A DNA stretch of 64,000 nt from UBA1930 sp943371535 (GTDB lineage: Bacteria; Bacteroidota; Bacteroidia; Chitinophagales; Chitinophagaceae), in the NCBI GenBank assembly GCA_943371535.1, contig CALRVE020000014.1, forward strand, positions 7,785-71,784, written 5' to 3'. Both the position numbers and the translations under genes were made by a program. A model generated the notes under the pieces. It had not been told where the DNA came from. It made no database searches and saw only the letters and a program-made list of their open reading frames with translations. Shown piece after piece: positions 25,494 through 34,165 of the stretch (within the stretch, counting starts at the first letter, position 1; each line of letters begins with the position of its first letter).

Positions 25494-25520
25494 AATTCCA
25501 AATACAACATATTTGGAATT
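25494..25520 (+). terminator. Hairpin between rplU and rpmA (attenuator-like)
   Basis: A perfect 11-bp inverted repeat, AATTCCAAATA and complement with loop CAACA, is followed after three bases by TTTTT. It may cause partial termination or protect the rplU 3' end. Confidence 0.5.
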
Positions 25521-25541
25521 TGATTTTTAAAATTTTATACA

Positions 25542-25808
25542 ATGGCACACAAAAAAGGTGAAGGTAGTGTAAAGAATGGTAGAGACTCAAACAGCAAACG
25601 TTTGGGTGTAAAAATTTTTGGTGGACAACCAGCAGCATCTGGTAATATTATTGTTCGTCAAAGAGGTACAGTTTACCATCCTGGTAAAAATGTTGGAGTT
25701 GGAAAAGACTTCACATTATTTGCATTAGCAGATGGTACAGTTGAATTTAGAAAAACAAAAAACTCTAAAACAATTGTGTCTGTAAGCGAAGTTGTAGCAA
25801 CCGCTTAA
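25542..25808 (+). CDS. rpmA: 50S ribosomal protein L27
   Basis: 88 residues with the L27 signature MAHKKGEGSVKNGRDSNSKR, then LGVKIFGGQPAASGNIIVRQ, RGTVYHPGKNVGVGKDFTLF. The N-terminal tail reaches the peptidyl transferase centre. It follows rplU as in most bacteria. No extra N-terminal propeptide of the Firmicutes type is present. Confidence 0.97.
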   Translation: MAHKKGEGSVKNGRDSNSKRLGVKIFGGQPAASGNIIVRQRGTVYHPGKNVGVGKDFTLFALADGTVEFRKTKNSKTIVSVSEVVATA

Positions 25809-25810
25809 AA

Positions 25811-25846
25811 AAAAATTTTGTAGTTACAAAATTCTTTTTACTTTTA
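25811..25846 (+). promoter_or_regulatory. Weak hairpin and promoter-like region before the H1-like gene
   Basis: AATTTTGTA and TACAAAATT form a 9-bp inverted repeat just after rpmA, followed by CTTTTT. TTTG (25817-25820), 18 nt and TACTTTTA (25839-25846) resemble a promoter. The region may end the ribosomal transcript and start the next. Confidence 0.4.
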
Positions 25847-25880
25847 TGGTATTAACTAACCATTAAATTTAAAAAAAATT

Positions 25881-26042
25881 ATGGCAACTGCAAAAAAAGC
25901 TGCTCCAAAAAAAGCCGCTCCTGCTAAAAAAGCAGCTCCTGCAAAGAAAGCTGTTCCAGCTAAAAAAGCTGCTCCAGCAAAGAAAGCTGCTCCAGCAAAG
26001 AAAGCTGCTCCAGCTAAAAAAGCTGCTCCTAAGAAGAAATAA
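25881..26042 (+). CDS. Small histone H1-like Lys/Ala/Pro-repeat protein
   Basis: 53 residues, ATG 25881 to TAA 26042. After MATAKKAAPKKAAP the chain is a run of the six-residue unit AKKAAP, seven times with one Ala-to-Val change, ending in KKK. It has only Lys, Ala, Pro, Thr, Val and Met; there is no fold apart from the repeat. Such chains resemble the C-terminal tail of eukaryotic H1 and of bacterial Hc1/Hc2-like DNA-binding proteins, so binding of DNA or RNA by charge is likely. The codon choice varies between units (AAA/AAG, GCT/GCA), which argues it is translated. A terminator follows. Confidence 0.8.
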   Translation: MATAKKAAPKKAAPAKKAAPAKKAVPAKKAAPAKKAAPAKKAAPAKKAAPKKK

Positions 26043-26064
26043 TTTCTTTCTTACAAGCGAAATA

Positions 26065-26094
26065 AAAAAACCCTGTACTAGTACAGGGTTTTTT
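26065..26094 (+). terminator. Terminator after the H1-like gene, probably bidirectional
   Basis: CCCTGTACTAGTACAGGG is a perfect 18-bp palindrome flanked by an A run (left) and a T run (right), so it can end both the plus-strand H1-like transcript and the minus-strand 26110-26586 gene. Confidence 0.88.
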
Positions 26095-26109
26095 GTTTGT
26101 ATTCAGTTT

Positions 26110-26586
26110 CTATTTTTTATCAAATAATTCAAGCAACTTCTTTTCATTGCTAGTAAGCGGTTTTATGTATTTAAAAGTTTTAAAAGGTACTTTTTGTATA
26201 ACTTTATAACTAGCACAGGATGTTTTAGATAAAGTGTTATTTGCATTATTGGATAAGCTTGCAAGATTTTGTTCATCTGGTTTTAAAATAGGCATATTAT
26301 CTACTTGAGATAGATAAATATCAAACCCTTGATTGTTATTTCCAATTTTTCTTTGTTGATCTTTAAACTGGGTAATTGCATTAGGCATTGCAGCTAAAAC
26401 ATTGGTATCTGGTATTTTATATCCAAATACTATTTGATTGTCACCAGGTAATTTTTTTAAATGAAATTTTTTACCTCCTACTTCAAAGATTGTATCAATT
26501 GCTTGTTCAAATCTAGTGTTCGTTTCTGTTTGAACAGTTTGTGCATTGAGTTTTGTAAAACAAAACAATATAAAAAAGTATCGCAT
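26110..26586 (-). CDS. Secreted protein of unknown function
   Basis: 158 residues with a short signal peptide (MRYFFILFCFTKLNAQ). The mature part is rich in Asn, Gln and Lys, with AIDTIFEVGGKKFHLKKLPG and KVPFKTFKYIKPLTSNEKKL, but no domain I know. It lies 68 nt downstream of the first LtaS-type gene on the same strand and shares a terminator with the H1-like gene. No function is proposed. Confidence 0.6.
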   Translation of the reverse strand: MRYFFILFCFTKLNAQTVQTETNTRFEQAIDTIFEVGGKKFHLKKLPGDNQIVFGYKIPDTNVLAAMPNAITQFKDQQRKIGNNNQGFDIYLSQVDNMPILKPDEQNLASLSNNANNTLSKTSCASYKVIQKVPFKTFKYIKPLTSNEKKLLELFDKK

Positions 26587-26654
26587 AACAAATAATTTAA
26601 TTAGCTAATTTAATATTACTTGTTTAAACAACGGTACTTTATTTGTTAAAATAT

Positions 26655-28637
26655 TTATTTGCTTTTATTATTCAGCAACATCCATTTTGCGGTTTCGTAA
26701 AATGAACTGGTAAATGATGAAAATTGTTTTTTCAATTGTTTTTCTCTTTCTGCCGACCAAGTAATGTTATTACTTTTTAGTGGCAACAACTGTTCTTGAT
26801 CGAAACGAATATTTTTTATGAAATAAAACGAATCGGTAACCCAACCAATTTTACCTTCATCGTGATGTATAACAAACGCACCATTGCCTTTTTTCTTTGG
26901 GTGAAGCACATCTCTACCCAATGTAGTATTTAAGCAAGGTAATTGAACCAACCCTGCAATAGTGGGTAAAACATCTATTTGAGAAACAACTTCTGTACGA
27001 TGTTGTGCTTGTAATAAAGAAGGAGCATAAAATAATAAAGGAACATGTTCATCACTTAATCTATTATGTGTCCAAACACTTGGATACATGGCTGTTGCAT
27101 TACCCTCAACGCCATGATCTCCTACAAAAACAAAAATGGTATTTTCAAAGTACTTTTCCTTTTTCACCAATTCAATAAAATATTTAATTGAATAATCCAT
27201 ATATGCAAAAGCATTAAACTCGGCACTCGATAAAAATCCATATTTCTCCAATGTATCTTTTGGAATTTCTTTTTGTATAAAATCTTTATCGCTTTCAGGA
27301 ATTGTATAAGGTCTATGATTATCGGCTGTTTGAATAATTGCAAAAAATGGTTTTTGTTCTTGTTGTAAAACTGCATTACTTTCTTTAAATAAATCTTTAT
27401 CGCTAATGCCCCACACATTTACTTTAGGCGAAGTGTAACTACCTTCTTCAAATAATTTCACTCCTTTAATATTATTTAATAACCCTCTGTAATTATTAAA
27501 TTCACTACTTCCTCCAATAAAATAAAATTTACTATACTCTTCAAAATTGTTAATGATGGTATGCTGATTAATACTTTCTTCGTTACGACTGCTAAATTTA
27601 GACAACTGTACATCTGGAATACCAGTTAAAGTAGCAAACACACCACGAGCCGTTGCAAAATGTGGTGTAAAACATCGATCAAAAAAAATTCCTTCTTTAG
27701 TGAGTTGATTAAAATATGGAGTAGCATTTAATGGATTACCACTCATGGTACTTTTATACATGCTAAAACTTTCGCAAATAACCAATACAATATTGGGCTT
27801 ACTTTCTAATGCCCTACTACTTGGATATACTACTCTTTGAAATGATTGTTTTACTTGTATAGTTGGTTCTAACTGCAAAAAATTGGCTACTTCTTTATAC
27901 GCATTTTTCACCAAATCATTATCTGCTTCAGGTGTTCTAAAACGTAAAGTAGTAAAAAAATTTTGCAAGGGGTTTAAAGCTAAATAGCTTTTGAAGTTAT
28001 CCTTAAATACAAATGCATCTTTCCATTTTAATGGTTTAAAAGAAAAGCTTCCATAAATACCCAAACTCATCGAAAGAATGATTAAAATGTACCATTTTCT
28101 TTTATAAATAATTTCAACTTTACTGTTTACCAACTCAACACGTTGATGTGTTTTTTTATACAATTGATAAAAAAAATAAGCTACTAATAACAGTGCCAAT
28201 ATCATCCAAAATAATGGATACGATTGCCACAACATTTCAAATGAAATTTTAGCATCTTCTGCAAAATTTAATGCACTTGCATTTAAACGTGTACTTACAT
28301 AAGCAAAATGACCATAATCGGCTCCAAAAAAGAACATCAATAAAAAAGTAGCGGTTGCTAAATAAATAACCCAAACACGTCGTGCAGCCAGAGAACTGTA
28401 TGGTGAAAATTTAGGAATTAAACTAAACAGTACAATTGGAACCAATAAAATACAAATCCATCGAATATCAAAACGTATACCCATTAAAAAAGCACTCAAT
28501 ACCTGACGTAACTCTACTTCCACCGGTTTAAATGCTACATAAGTTGAAATTCTGAATAAAGTAAATACACCTAAAAAAATAAAAAACAATTTTACTACCC
28601 ACTGTAAAGTTTTAGGCATTTGCCATTTTAATAACAT
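26655..28637 (-). CDS. LtaS-type sulfatase-fold membrane protein (copy 1)
   Basis: 660 residues. About five N-terminal membrane segments (residues 10-200) are followed by an extracytoplasmic alkaline phosphatase-fold domain (about 280-600). Metal and nucleophile sites include IVLVICESFSMYKS (Glu289), the Thr329 nucleophile in FATARGVFATLTG, and FVFVGDHGVEGN. This is the architecture of lipoteichoic acid synthase and phosphoglycerol/phosphoethanolamine transferases. In Gram-negative Bacteroidota it more likely adds phosphoethanolamine or phosphoglycerol to envelope glycans or lipids. It overlaps nothing but abuts a close paralogue (6 nt), evidently a tandem duplication. Confidence 0.82.
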   Translation of the reverse strand: MLLKWQMPKTLQWVVKLFFIFLGVFTLFRISTYVAFKPVEVELRQVLSAFLMGIRFDIRWICILLVPIVLFSLIPKFSPYSSLAARRVWVIYLATATFLLMFFFGADYGHFAYVSTRLNASALNFAEDAKISFEMLWQSYPLFWMILALLLVAYFFYQLYKKTHQRVELVNSKVEIIYKRKWYILIILSMSLGIYGSFSFKPLKWKDAFVFKDNFKSYLALNPLQNFFTTLRFRTPEADNDLVKNAYKEVANFLQLEPTIQVKQSFQRVVYPSSRALESKPNIVLVICESFSMYKSTMSGNPLNATPYFNQLTKEGIFFDRCFTPHFATARGVFATLTGIPDVQLSKFSSRNEESINQHTIINNFEEYSKFYFIGGSSEFNNYRGLLNNIKGVKLFEEGSYTSPKVNVWGISDKDLFKESNAVLQQEQKPFFAIIQTADNHRPYTIPESDKDFIQKEIPKDTLEKYGFLSSAEFNAFAYMDYSIKYFIELVKKEKYFENTIFVFVGDHGVEGNATAMYPSVWTHNRLSDEHVPLLFYAPSLLQAQHRTEVVSQIDVLPTIAGLVQLPCLNTTLGRDVLHPKKKGNGAFVIHHDEGKIGWVTDSFYFIKNIRFDQEQLLPLKSNNITWSAEREKQLKKQFSSFTSSFYETAKWMLLNNKSK

Positions 28638-28643
28638 GAGCTA

Positions 28644-30647
28644 CTATTTACTTTTTTTATTGGTTAATAACAGATATCGAGAGGTTTCGTAAAATGCATC
28701 TGTAATAAAACGCATAGCTTTTGTTGCACTATCGTTTTGCACAACGCTATTTTCGTTCATGTTCAAAAAGTTTTCTACTTTATTATTCTTCAATTGATAA
28801 TTATAGAAATAATCTTTATTGAGTACACCAACCAATTTTGCCATTTCATCAAAAATAAATGTATGATTAGTGTTTTGAACAGCACTATTAAAGAGGTTTC
28901 TACCCAATGTTGTATTTACATAACCAATGTTGCATAAATGAGCAATGCTAGGCAATACATCAACCTGAGAAGCAGGTATATCGTACAACTTAGGTTGCAA
29001 AATTTTAGGTGCATAAAACAATAATGGCACATGCATATTGGTTAATCCTTGGCTAGTGTATACATTAGGCAGCATATTACCTGCATCGCCACGTATACCA
29101 TGATCACCAATGAATACAAATAAAGTATTATCAAAATACTTTTCTTTTTTGGCGGCTTCTATAAATTTTTGATAACAGAAATCGGTGAATCGAAATGCAT
29201 TGTATTCTTCAACACTCTCAAAACCATATTTTTTCAACGTGTCTTTAGGTACATTCAACTTTTTAAATTCACCCATATCTTCTTCTGGAATGGTGAATGG
29301 TCTGTGATTATCGGCTGTTTGAATAACTGCAAAAAAAGGCTTGGTTTGTTTGGCTAATACTTCATTGGCTTCTAAAAATAAATTCTTGTCGCTAATACCC
29401 CAAACATCTATTTCTTTTGCTTTATAACTACCTTGTTCATATAAATTCAAACCTTGAATATTGTTGGTGAGTAAACCACGAATATTGGCCCAGCTGCTAC
29501 TACCTCCTAAAAAATAAAATTTTTCTTTGTTGGTAAAATCATTGATAATAGTATGCTGATCAACAGCTGAAGGATTACGACTAGATGTTTTACCTTGTTG
29601 CACATCTGGCACTCCTGTTATAGTAGCCCAAACGCCTCTTGCTGTGCCATAAGCAGGAGAAAATGCTCTATTGAAGTAAATACCTTCCTTACACATAGAT
29701 GCAAAAAATGGAGTGGTATTTAAAGGATTACCATGCATAGAACTTTTGTATGATGAAAACGATTCGCAAATAACCAATACTACATTCTGTATTTTTTTAC
29801 TTGTACTATCACTTGCATTAGGAAGTATGGTTCTTTTAAAATTGAGGTTTATACTATCTTTCTCTGTTACACCTAAATACTCACTCATCCAAGCATAATG
29901 CTCTTGCATTTTTTCTTTACTATAAGTTGCTTCTCTAAAACTTAATGTGCTAAAAAAAGATTGAAATGGATTTAGAGCAACATTAGCTGCATAATCACTT
30001 CCTAAGCTAAATGCATCGCTCCAACGCAAAGGAAACTGACCACCTTTTACTACAATTCTACCTACAATAGCATAGCTGATAATTATTACAAACGCAACGC
30101 CCCAAAGTAGACTGCTTTTTTTAGTTGCGTAATTGGGTTTACTTAATATAAAATTGTAACTCAATTTTACTACCCAAATTAACAATAGTATTGCTCCTAT
30201 TAAAGCCAAACCATTCCACCCCAAATGATAGCTTTGCCACATCATGCCAAAAGAAATTTTAGCATCTTGTAAAAAATTAAGTACACTAGCATTTACACGT
30301 TGTTGTAGGTATGCATAATTGCCAAAATCTACAGCATAAAAAATACACCAAGCCACAATAAAGAAAGTCCAAATGCCCATAGCAACTCTTCTACCCCATT
30401 TTTTATTAATGGGATGTAAGAAAGGAATGCTACCTACAATAAAAAGCATGAGCATCATTATAGCAACTACTCTTAAATCGAAACGCATGCCTAACCAATA
30501 TGCTGCTTTTAAAGAAATGGTTTTGCTGATATTGGTTTTGAAAATAATGACCAATAACCAACGTAAAAAACTCATGAGTAACAAAAAAATAATGCCGGTT
30601 TGTATAATCCAAACTATATAACGAGGTATCTTTAATTTTTTCATCAT
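28644..30647 (-). CDS. LtaS-type sulfatase-fold membrane protein (copy 2)
   Basis: 667 residues with start at the ATG-ATG pair 30647/30644 (MMKKLKIPRYIVWI). A farther ATG at 30689 would overlap the divergent PAP2 gene. The layout is as in copy 1: N-terminal membrane segments, then VVLVICESFSSYKSSMHGNP, GTARGVWATITGVP (Thr nucleophile) and FVFIGDHGIRGDAG. The two chains match along their whole length with many substitutions, so the duplication is old. Both probably act on the periplasmic side on lipid-linked glycans. Confidence 0.82.
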   Translation of the reverse strand: MMKKLKIPRYIVWIIQTGIIFLLLMSFLRWLLVIIFKTNISKTISLKAAYWLGMRFDLRVVAIMMLMLFIVGSIPFLHPINKKWGRRVAMGIWTFFIVAWCIFYAVDFGNYAYLQQRVNASVLNFLQDAKISFGMMWQSYHLGWNGLALIGAILLLIWVVKLSYNFILSKPNYATKKSSLLWGVAFVIIISYAIVGRIVVKGGQFPLRWSDAFSLGSDYAANVALNPFQSFFSTLSFREATYSKEKMQEHYAWMSEYLGVTEKDSINLNFKRTILPNASDSTSKKIQNVVLVICESFSSYKSSMHGNPLNTTPFFASMCKEGIYFNRAFSPAYGTARGVWATITGVPDVQQGKTSSRNPSAVDQHTIINDFTNKEKFYFLGGSSSWANIRGLLTNNIQGLNLYEQGSYKAKEIDVWGISDKNLFLEANEVLAKQTKPFFAVIQTADNHRPFTIPEEDMGEFKKLNVPKDTLKKYGFESVEEYNAFRFTDFCYQKFIEAAKKEKYFDNTLFVFIGDHGIRGDAGNMLPNVYTSQGLTNMHVPLLFYAPKILQPKLYDIPASQVDVLPSIAHLCNIGYVNTTLGRNLFNSAVQNTNHTFIFDEMAKLVGVLNKDYFYNYQLKNNKVENFLNMNENSVVQNDSATKAMRFITDAFYETSRYLLLTNKKSK

Positions 30648-30668
30648 AACGTACAAATGTAAATAATA

Positions 30669-31346
30669 ATGGCAAGCAAGCGTTGCCATTTATCAATCAT
30701 TATCTTTACAATTATGGCAAGTGTTATAGTAGGAATTTCTTTTGTTGATAAGCTAATCAATTGGTTCATTAAAGCCGATCAATATTTGTTTATTCAAATG
30801 AATACTCAATGGACCAATTCAACACTAGACCATATTTTTCCTTGGTATAGAGATAGCAATACTTGGATTCCATTGTATTTTTTTTTATTGCTTTTTACAG
30901 CAATCAATTATAAAAATAAAATTTGGCCTTGGTTATTAATGATTGCAGTTACCGCAACTTTATCGGACCAAATAAGTAGTAATTTTTTTAAGAACTTTTT
31001 TGAACGTCCAAGACCTTGTAACGATATTTTCATACAATTACAAGGTAGGTTATTGTTAAACAGATGTCCTAGTAGTTTTAGTTTTACCTCCTCACATGCC
31101 ACAAATCATTTTGCAGCAGCCATGTTTTTATTTCTAAGCTTGAAACCTGCTTTTAAAAAATGGGGATATTGGTTGTTTATTTGGGCTGCCACTATTAGTT
31201 ATGGCCAAGTGTATGTAGGTGTACATTATCCATTAGATATTTTAGGAGGTTGTGTTGTTGGCAGTTTTATTGGTTATTTAACTGGTAAATACTTTAATGG
31301 TAAATTTGGTTTTACTAAAAAGACTCATCTTGCTAATAATCAATAA
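30669..31346 (+). CDS. PAP2-family membrane phosphatase
   Basis: 225 residues, about six membrane segments. The three phosphatase motifs are complete: KNFFERPRP (Lys, Arg-Pro), PSSFSFTSSHATNH (Ser-His) and YVGVHYPLDILGG (His, Asp). Such enzymes remove phosphate from lipid phosphates such as undecaprenyl diphosphate or phosphatidic acid. The gene is divergent from the LtaS-type pair with only about 20 nt between start codons, so their promoters must lie within the opposite genes. The link to the polysaccharide region is possible but not shown. Confidence 0.86.
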   Translation: MASKRCHLSIIIFTIMASVIVGISFVDKLINWFIKADQYLFIQMNTQWTNSTLDHIFPWYRDSNTWIPLYFFLLLFTAINYKNKIWPWLLMIAVTATLSDQISSNFFKNFFERPRPCNDIFIQLQGRLLLNRCPSSFSFTSSHATNHFAAAMFLFLSLKPAFKKWGYWLFIWAATISYGQVYVGVHYPLDILGGCVVGSFIGYLTGKYFNGKFGFTKKTHLANNQ

Positions 31347-31420
31347 AACCAATGTTTACAAGGTTTACAGCCTTAATTACAATAAATATTGTAACATTGC
31401 AATAACTATTTATAGTTAAC

Positions 31421-32698
31421 ATGATTGAAATATTTATTATCATAGGTCTAATTATTTTGAATGGACTTTTTTCCATGTCGGAAATTGCACTTATTTCGGC
31501 AAGAAAAGCAAGATTAGAAGGGCAAGCCAATAGAGGCGATAAAGAAGCAAAAGCTGCACTAGAATTAGCCAATAATCCAGATACATTTTTATCAACTGTT
31601 CAGATTGGTATTACACTCATTGGAATTTTAACGGGTATATTTTCTGGCGAAACCATTAAAGTAAAATTAATTAATTGGCTGAATGAATTTGAGTCGTTAA
31701 AACATTATAGCAATAGCATTGCAACAGTGATTATTGTAATTTTAATTACTTATTTATCGTTGGTGTTAGGAGAACTTTTACCTAAAAGAATTGGTTTAAG
31801 TAAGCCAGAAAATATTGCCAAATTGGTGGCTCCACCAATGAAGTTGATTTCTACCATTACTTTTCCGTTCATTTGGTTATTGAGTGTTTCAACCAATTTT
31901 TTATCTAAGTTATTTGGCATTACTACCAACGACTCTCATGTAACTGAAGAAGAAATTAAAGCCATTATTAGTGAAGGAACAGAACAGGGTACTATTGATG
32001 AAGCAGAACAAGAAATTATTGAACGAGTTTTTCATTTAGGTGATAGAAATATTACTTCTTTAATGACACATAGAAGTGATATTGAGTGGTTAGATTTAAA
32101 CAAAACCATTGGAGAAGTTAGGGCAGAAATGAAAGAAGCCATTCACTCTGTTTATCCTGTTTGCGAAGGAAATATTGATAATGTAAAAGGTATTGTTTCT
32201 ATTAAAGACTTGTTTTTAAATAATAACAACTTGATGTTAGCTGAAGTAATGAGCCAACCCATGTATGTGCCAGAAAACAATACTGCTTACCAAGTATTAG
32301 AAAAATTTAAAGAAACTAAAATTCATCATTGTTTTATTGTAGATGAGTATGGAAGCATAGAAGGATTGATTACATTGAATGATATTTTAGAAGCAATTGT
32401 TGGCGATATTCCACAAACAGATGAAGAAGATTATGAAATTACTGAACGTGCCGATGGAAGCTTTTTAATTGATGCACAAATTCCATTTTATGATTTCTTA
32501 CATAAAGTAGAAAAAACAGAGTGGATGAATGATGCAGAGCATGACTTTGATACTTTGGCTGGCTTTATTTTACATGAAATGAAAGAAATTCCAAGTACTG
32601 GTGATAAATTAACTTGGAGAGGTTTTGAATTTGAGATTGTAGATATGGATAAACATCGAATTGATAAAGTTTTGGTAACTATACAAAACAATCTGTAA
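31421..32698 (+). CDS. CorC/HlyC-family (CNNM-CBS) membrane protein
   Basis: 425 residues. The N-terminal CNNM membrane domain has the conserved FSMSEIALISARKARLEG and NNPDTFLSTVQIGITLIGIL (about 20-70). Two CBS domains (about 205-325) follow, including HHCFIVDEYGSIEGLITLND. The C-terminal CorC_HlyC domain has DFDTLAGFILHEMKEIPS. The family is linked to Mg2+/Co2+ efflux or resistance, and the hemolysin name is historical. It is a single gene; the next gene on the strand starts 33 nt later. Confidence 0.88.
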   Translation: MIEIFIIIGLIILNGLFSMSEIALISARKARLEGQANRGDKEAKAALELANNPDTFLSTVQIGITLIGILTGIFSGETIKVKLINWLNEFESLKHYSNSIATVIIVILITYLSLVLGELLPKRIGLSKPENIAKLVAPPMKLISTITFPFIWLLSVSTNFLSKLFGITTNDSHVTEEEIKAIISEGTEQGTIDEAEQEIIERVFHLGDRNITSLMTHRSDIEWLDLNKTIGEVRAEMKEAIHSVYPVCEGNIDNVKGIVSIKDLFLNNNNLMLAEVMSQPMYVPENNTAYQVLEKFKETKIHHCFIVDEYGSIEGLITLNDILEAIVGDIPQTDEEDYEITERADGSFLIDAQIPFYDFLHKVEKTEWMNDAEHDFDTLAGFILHEMKEIPSTGDKLTWRGFEFEIVDMDKHRIDKVLVTIQNNL

Positions 32699-32731
32699 AT
32701 TTCATCGTTCTTAATATCAAATTCCCCTAAT

Positions 32732-33352
32732 TTGAACTTCTTCAAAAAAATAAAAGACTTGTTCGAAACCCCCGATAAAGCCCCTACGCATGGCGACTGG
32801 TTTTATCATACAAAACTATTGTCTCGTAAACTCATTATTTTTTATAAGCAAATTGCCTCGTCTAAAAACTCAACAGCATTATTTAAAACAGGTGAACCAA
32901 TTTTACCCCCTGAACTTACATTTAATGTTACAATAGACCATGTGAAAAATACTTGGGGCAAACCAAGATGTAGCTTTAATAACAAAAAAACAGATACGAA
33001 TATTCAAGTGTTTTTTTATAGAAGAAACTATGTTTACGAAAACACATTAATACAACTGCAATTCTTTAATCAACAATTATTTTTTGCATGTATTGAAGTT
33101 GGCAAGAGCATGATGAATGAAGAAACAAAATTGAAGATGCTAAACAACATACTACCCAACTTTATAACAAGTAATTTTAAAAGCACCAAAGAAATTCCCA
33201 TTTTTACGGATACAGATAATAATTATTTGTTGATAGAAGATGAAATAAACCTAAATATTTGTTTTATTGCAGGAACATTTTCTAATGAGCAGCTATCCAT
33301 TTTAGAACAAGCTTTAGACAAAGCCAATAATCACTTTGAAAGTGATTTATAG
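32732..33352 (+). CDS. Hypothetical protein, mixed alpha/beta
   Basis: 206 residues, starting at TTG 32732 (LNFFKKIKDLFETPDK), since no ATG precedes the conserved-looking part. There is no signal or membrane segment. It shows alternating charged and aromatic strands such as IQVFFYRRNYVYEN and a long middle helix, without a domain I recognise. The C-terminus ends next to the convergent LolA-like gene. It may be cytoplasmic; no function is proposed. Confidence 0.55.
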   Translation: MNFFKKIKDLFETPDKAPTHGDWFYHTKLLSRKLIIFYKQIASSKNSTALFKTGEPILPPELTFNVTIDHVKNTWGKPRCSFNNKKTDTNIQVFFYRRNYVYENTLIQLQFFNQQLFFACIEVGKSMMNEETKLKMLNNILPNFITSNFKSTKEIPIFTDTDNNYLLIEDEINLNICFIAGTFSNEQLSILEQALDKANNHFESDL

Positions 33353-34060
33353 TTATTGAAAAACACTATCGTTCAACCCTTTATTAATACTATAATTGGT
33401 ATATACAATTTCTACTTTACCTTTTTTATTTTTCATTTTATCTTTTAATTCCTTAGCTTTTTTATCATCATCATCAAACTCCATTGTAATGCCTTTAGGC
33501 ATTTTATAATCTTTAGTGTTGAAGCTGAACACCAATTTATCGGGCAAACCAAAATTGCTGTATTTGCCATAACTCATTTCAATTTCGTAAGTGCCATTTT
33601 CTTTGGTAGTTGTAACAGCTTTGTAAATTAATAAAGTAGCTTCATGAATATACATAGTGGTTAATACAACATCGCTATTATCGTTTCTTGGCAATAGTTT
33701 TACCTTCTTAGTAACCAATCCTGCAATGGTTTCTGTACCTGCATCTATTACATCAAAATCGTCTGTAGTAACAACCGAACTCATATTTACCGAAACGCCA
33801 CCTTTAGGTAAAATAGAAATACCACCATCACGTTTCAACTTAAATTTATTCGGCTTTTTGTAATATACTTTTACATTACCTACGGGAGCTTTAATAAATG
33901 TTACATCTGTTTTCATTCTACCATCGGCAGTATAATCATTTACTTGATCTAATTTAGCTTTTACCTTTCTAACCAAAGCATTCATGTCTTGTGCAAAAAC
34001 CGATGTTGTGCAAATACTTGAAACAAGTAATGAGAACGCTATTTTAAAGAATATTTTCAT
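33353..34060 (-). CDS. LolA-like periplasmic lipoprotein carrier-type protein
   Basis: 235 residues with a clear signal peptide (MKIFFKIAFSLLVSSICTTS, cleaved near VFAQ). The mature chain resembles LolA/LolB-fold proteins: VRKVKAKLDQVNDYTADGRM, VKVYYKKPNKFKLKRDGGIS, and strand-rich TMYIHEATLLIYKAVTTTKE. A highly acidic-basic C-terminal stretch (DDDDKKAKELKDKMKNKKGK) is unusual. It may carry lipoproteins or bind hydrophobic ligands in the periplasm. The family call is based on the N-terminal pattern and is moderate. Confidence 0.68.
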   Translation of the reverse strand: MKIFFKIAFSLLVSSICTTSVFAQDMNALVRKVKAKLDQVNDYTADGRMKTDVTFIKAPVGNVKVYYKKPNKFKLKRDGGISILPKGGVSVNMSSVVTTDDFDVIDAGTETIAGLVTKKVKLLPRNDNSDVVLTTMYIHEATLLIYKAVTTTKENGTYEIEMSYGKYSNFGLPDKLVFSFNTKDYKMPKGITMEFDDDDKKAKELKDKMKNKKGKVEIVYTNYSINKGLNDSVFQ

Positions 34061-34116
34061 TCAACTTTATTAATTGTAAATTATTGATTATTAATTACTG
34101 CCACTTTAAAGAGCTT

Positions 34117-34165
34117 AATAAACTTTAAACAACCTTCAACCCTAAACCTTTTACCTTTTACCTTA
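34117..34165. repeat. Heptanucleotide tract after the ABC permease gene
   Basis: Seven phased 7-mers: AATAAAC, TTTAAAC, AACCTTC, AACCCTA, AACCTTT, TACCTTT, TACCTTA. The last one runs into the permease stop codon (34163-34165). The same heptad family appears at 38584-38684, 55007-55439 and 56276-56407. Confidence 0.7.

Noticed and set aside
30430..30696. Minus-strand reading frame overlapping the LtaS-type start
   Set aside because: It is an out-of-frame shadow of the 28644-30647 gene and of the PAP2 start; no protein features are seen.
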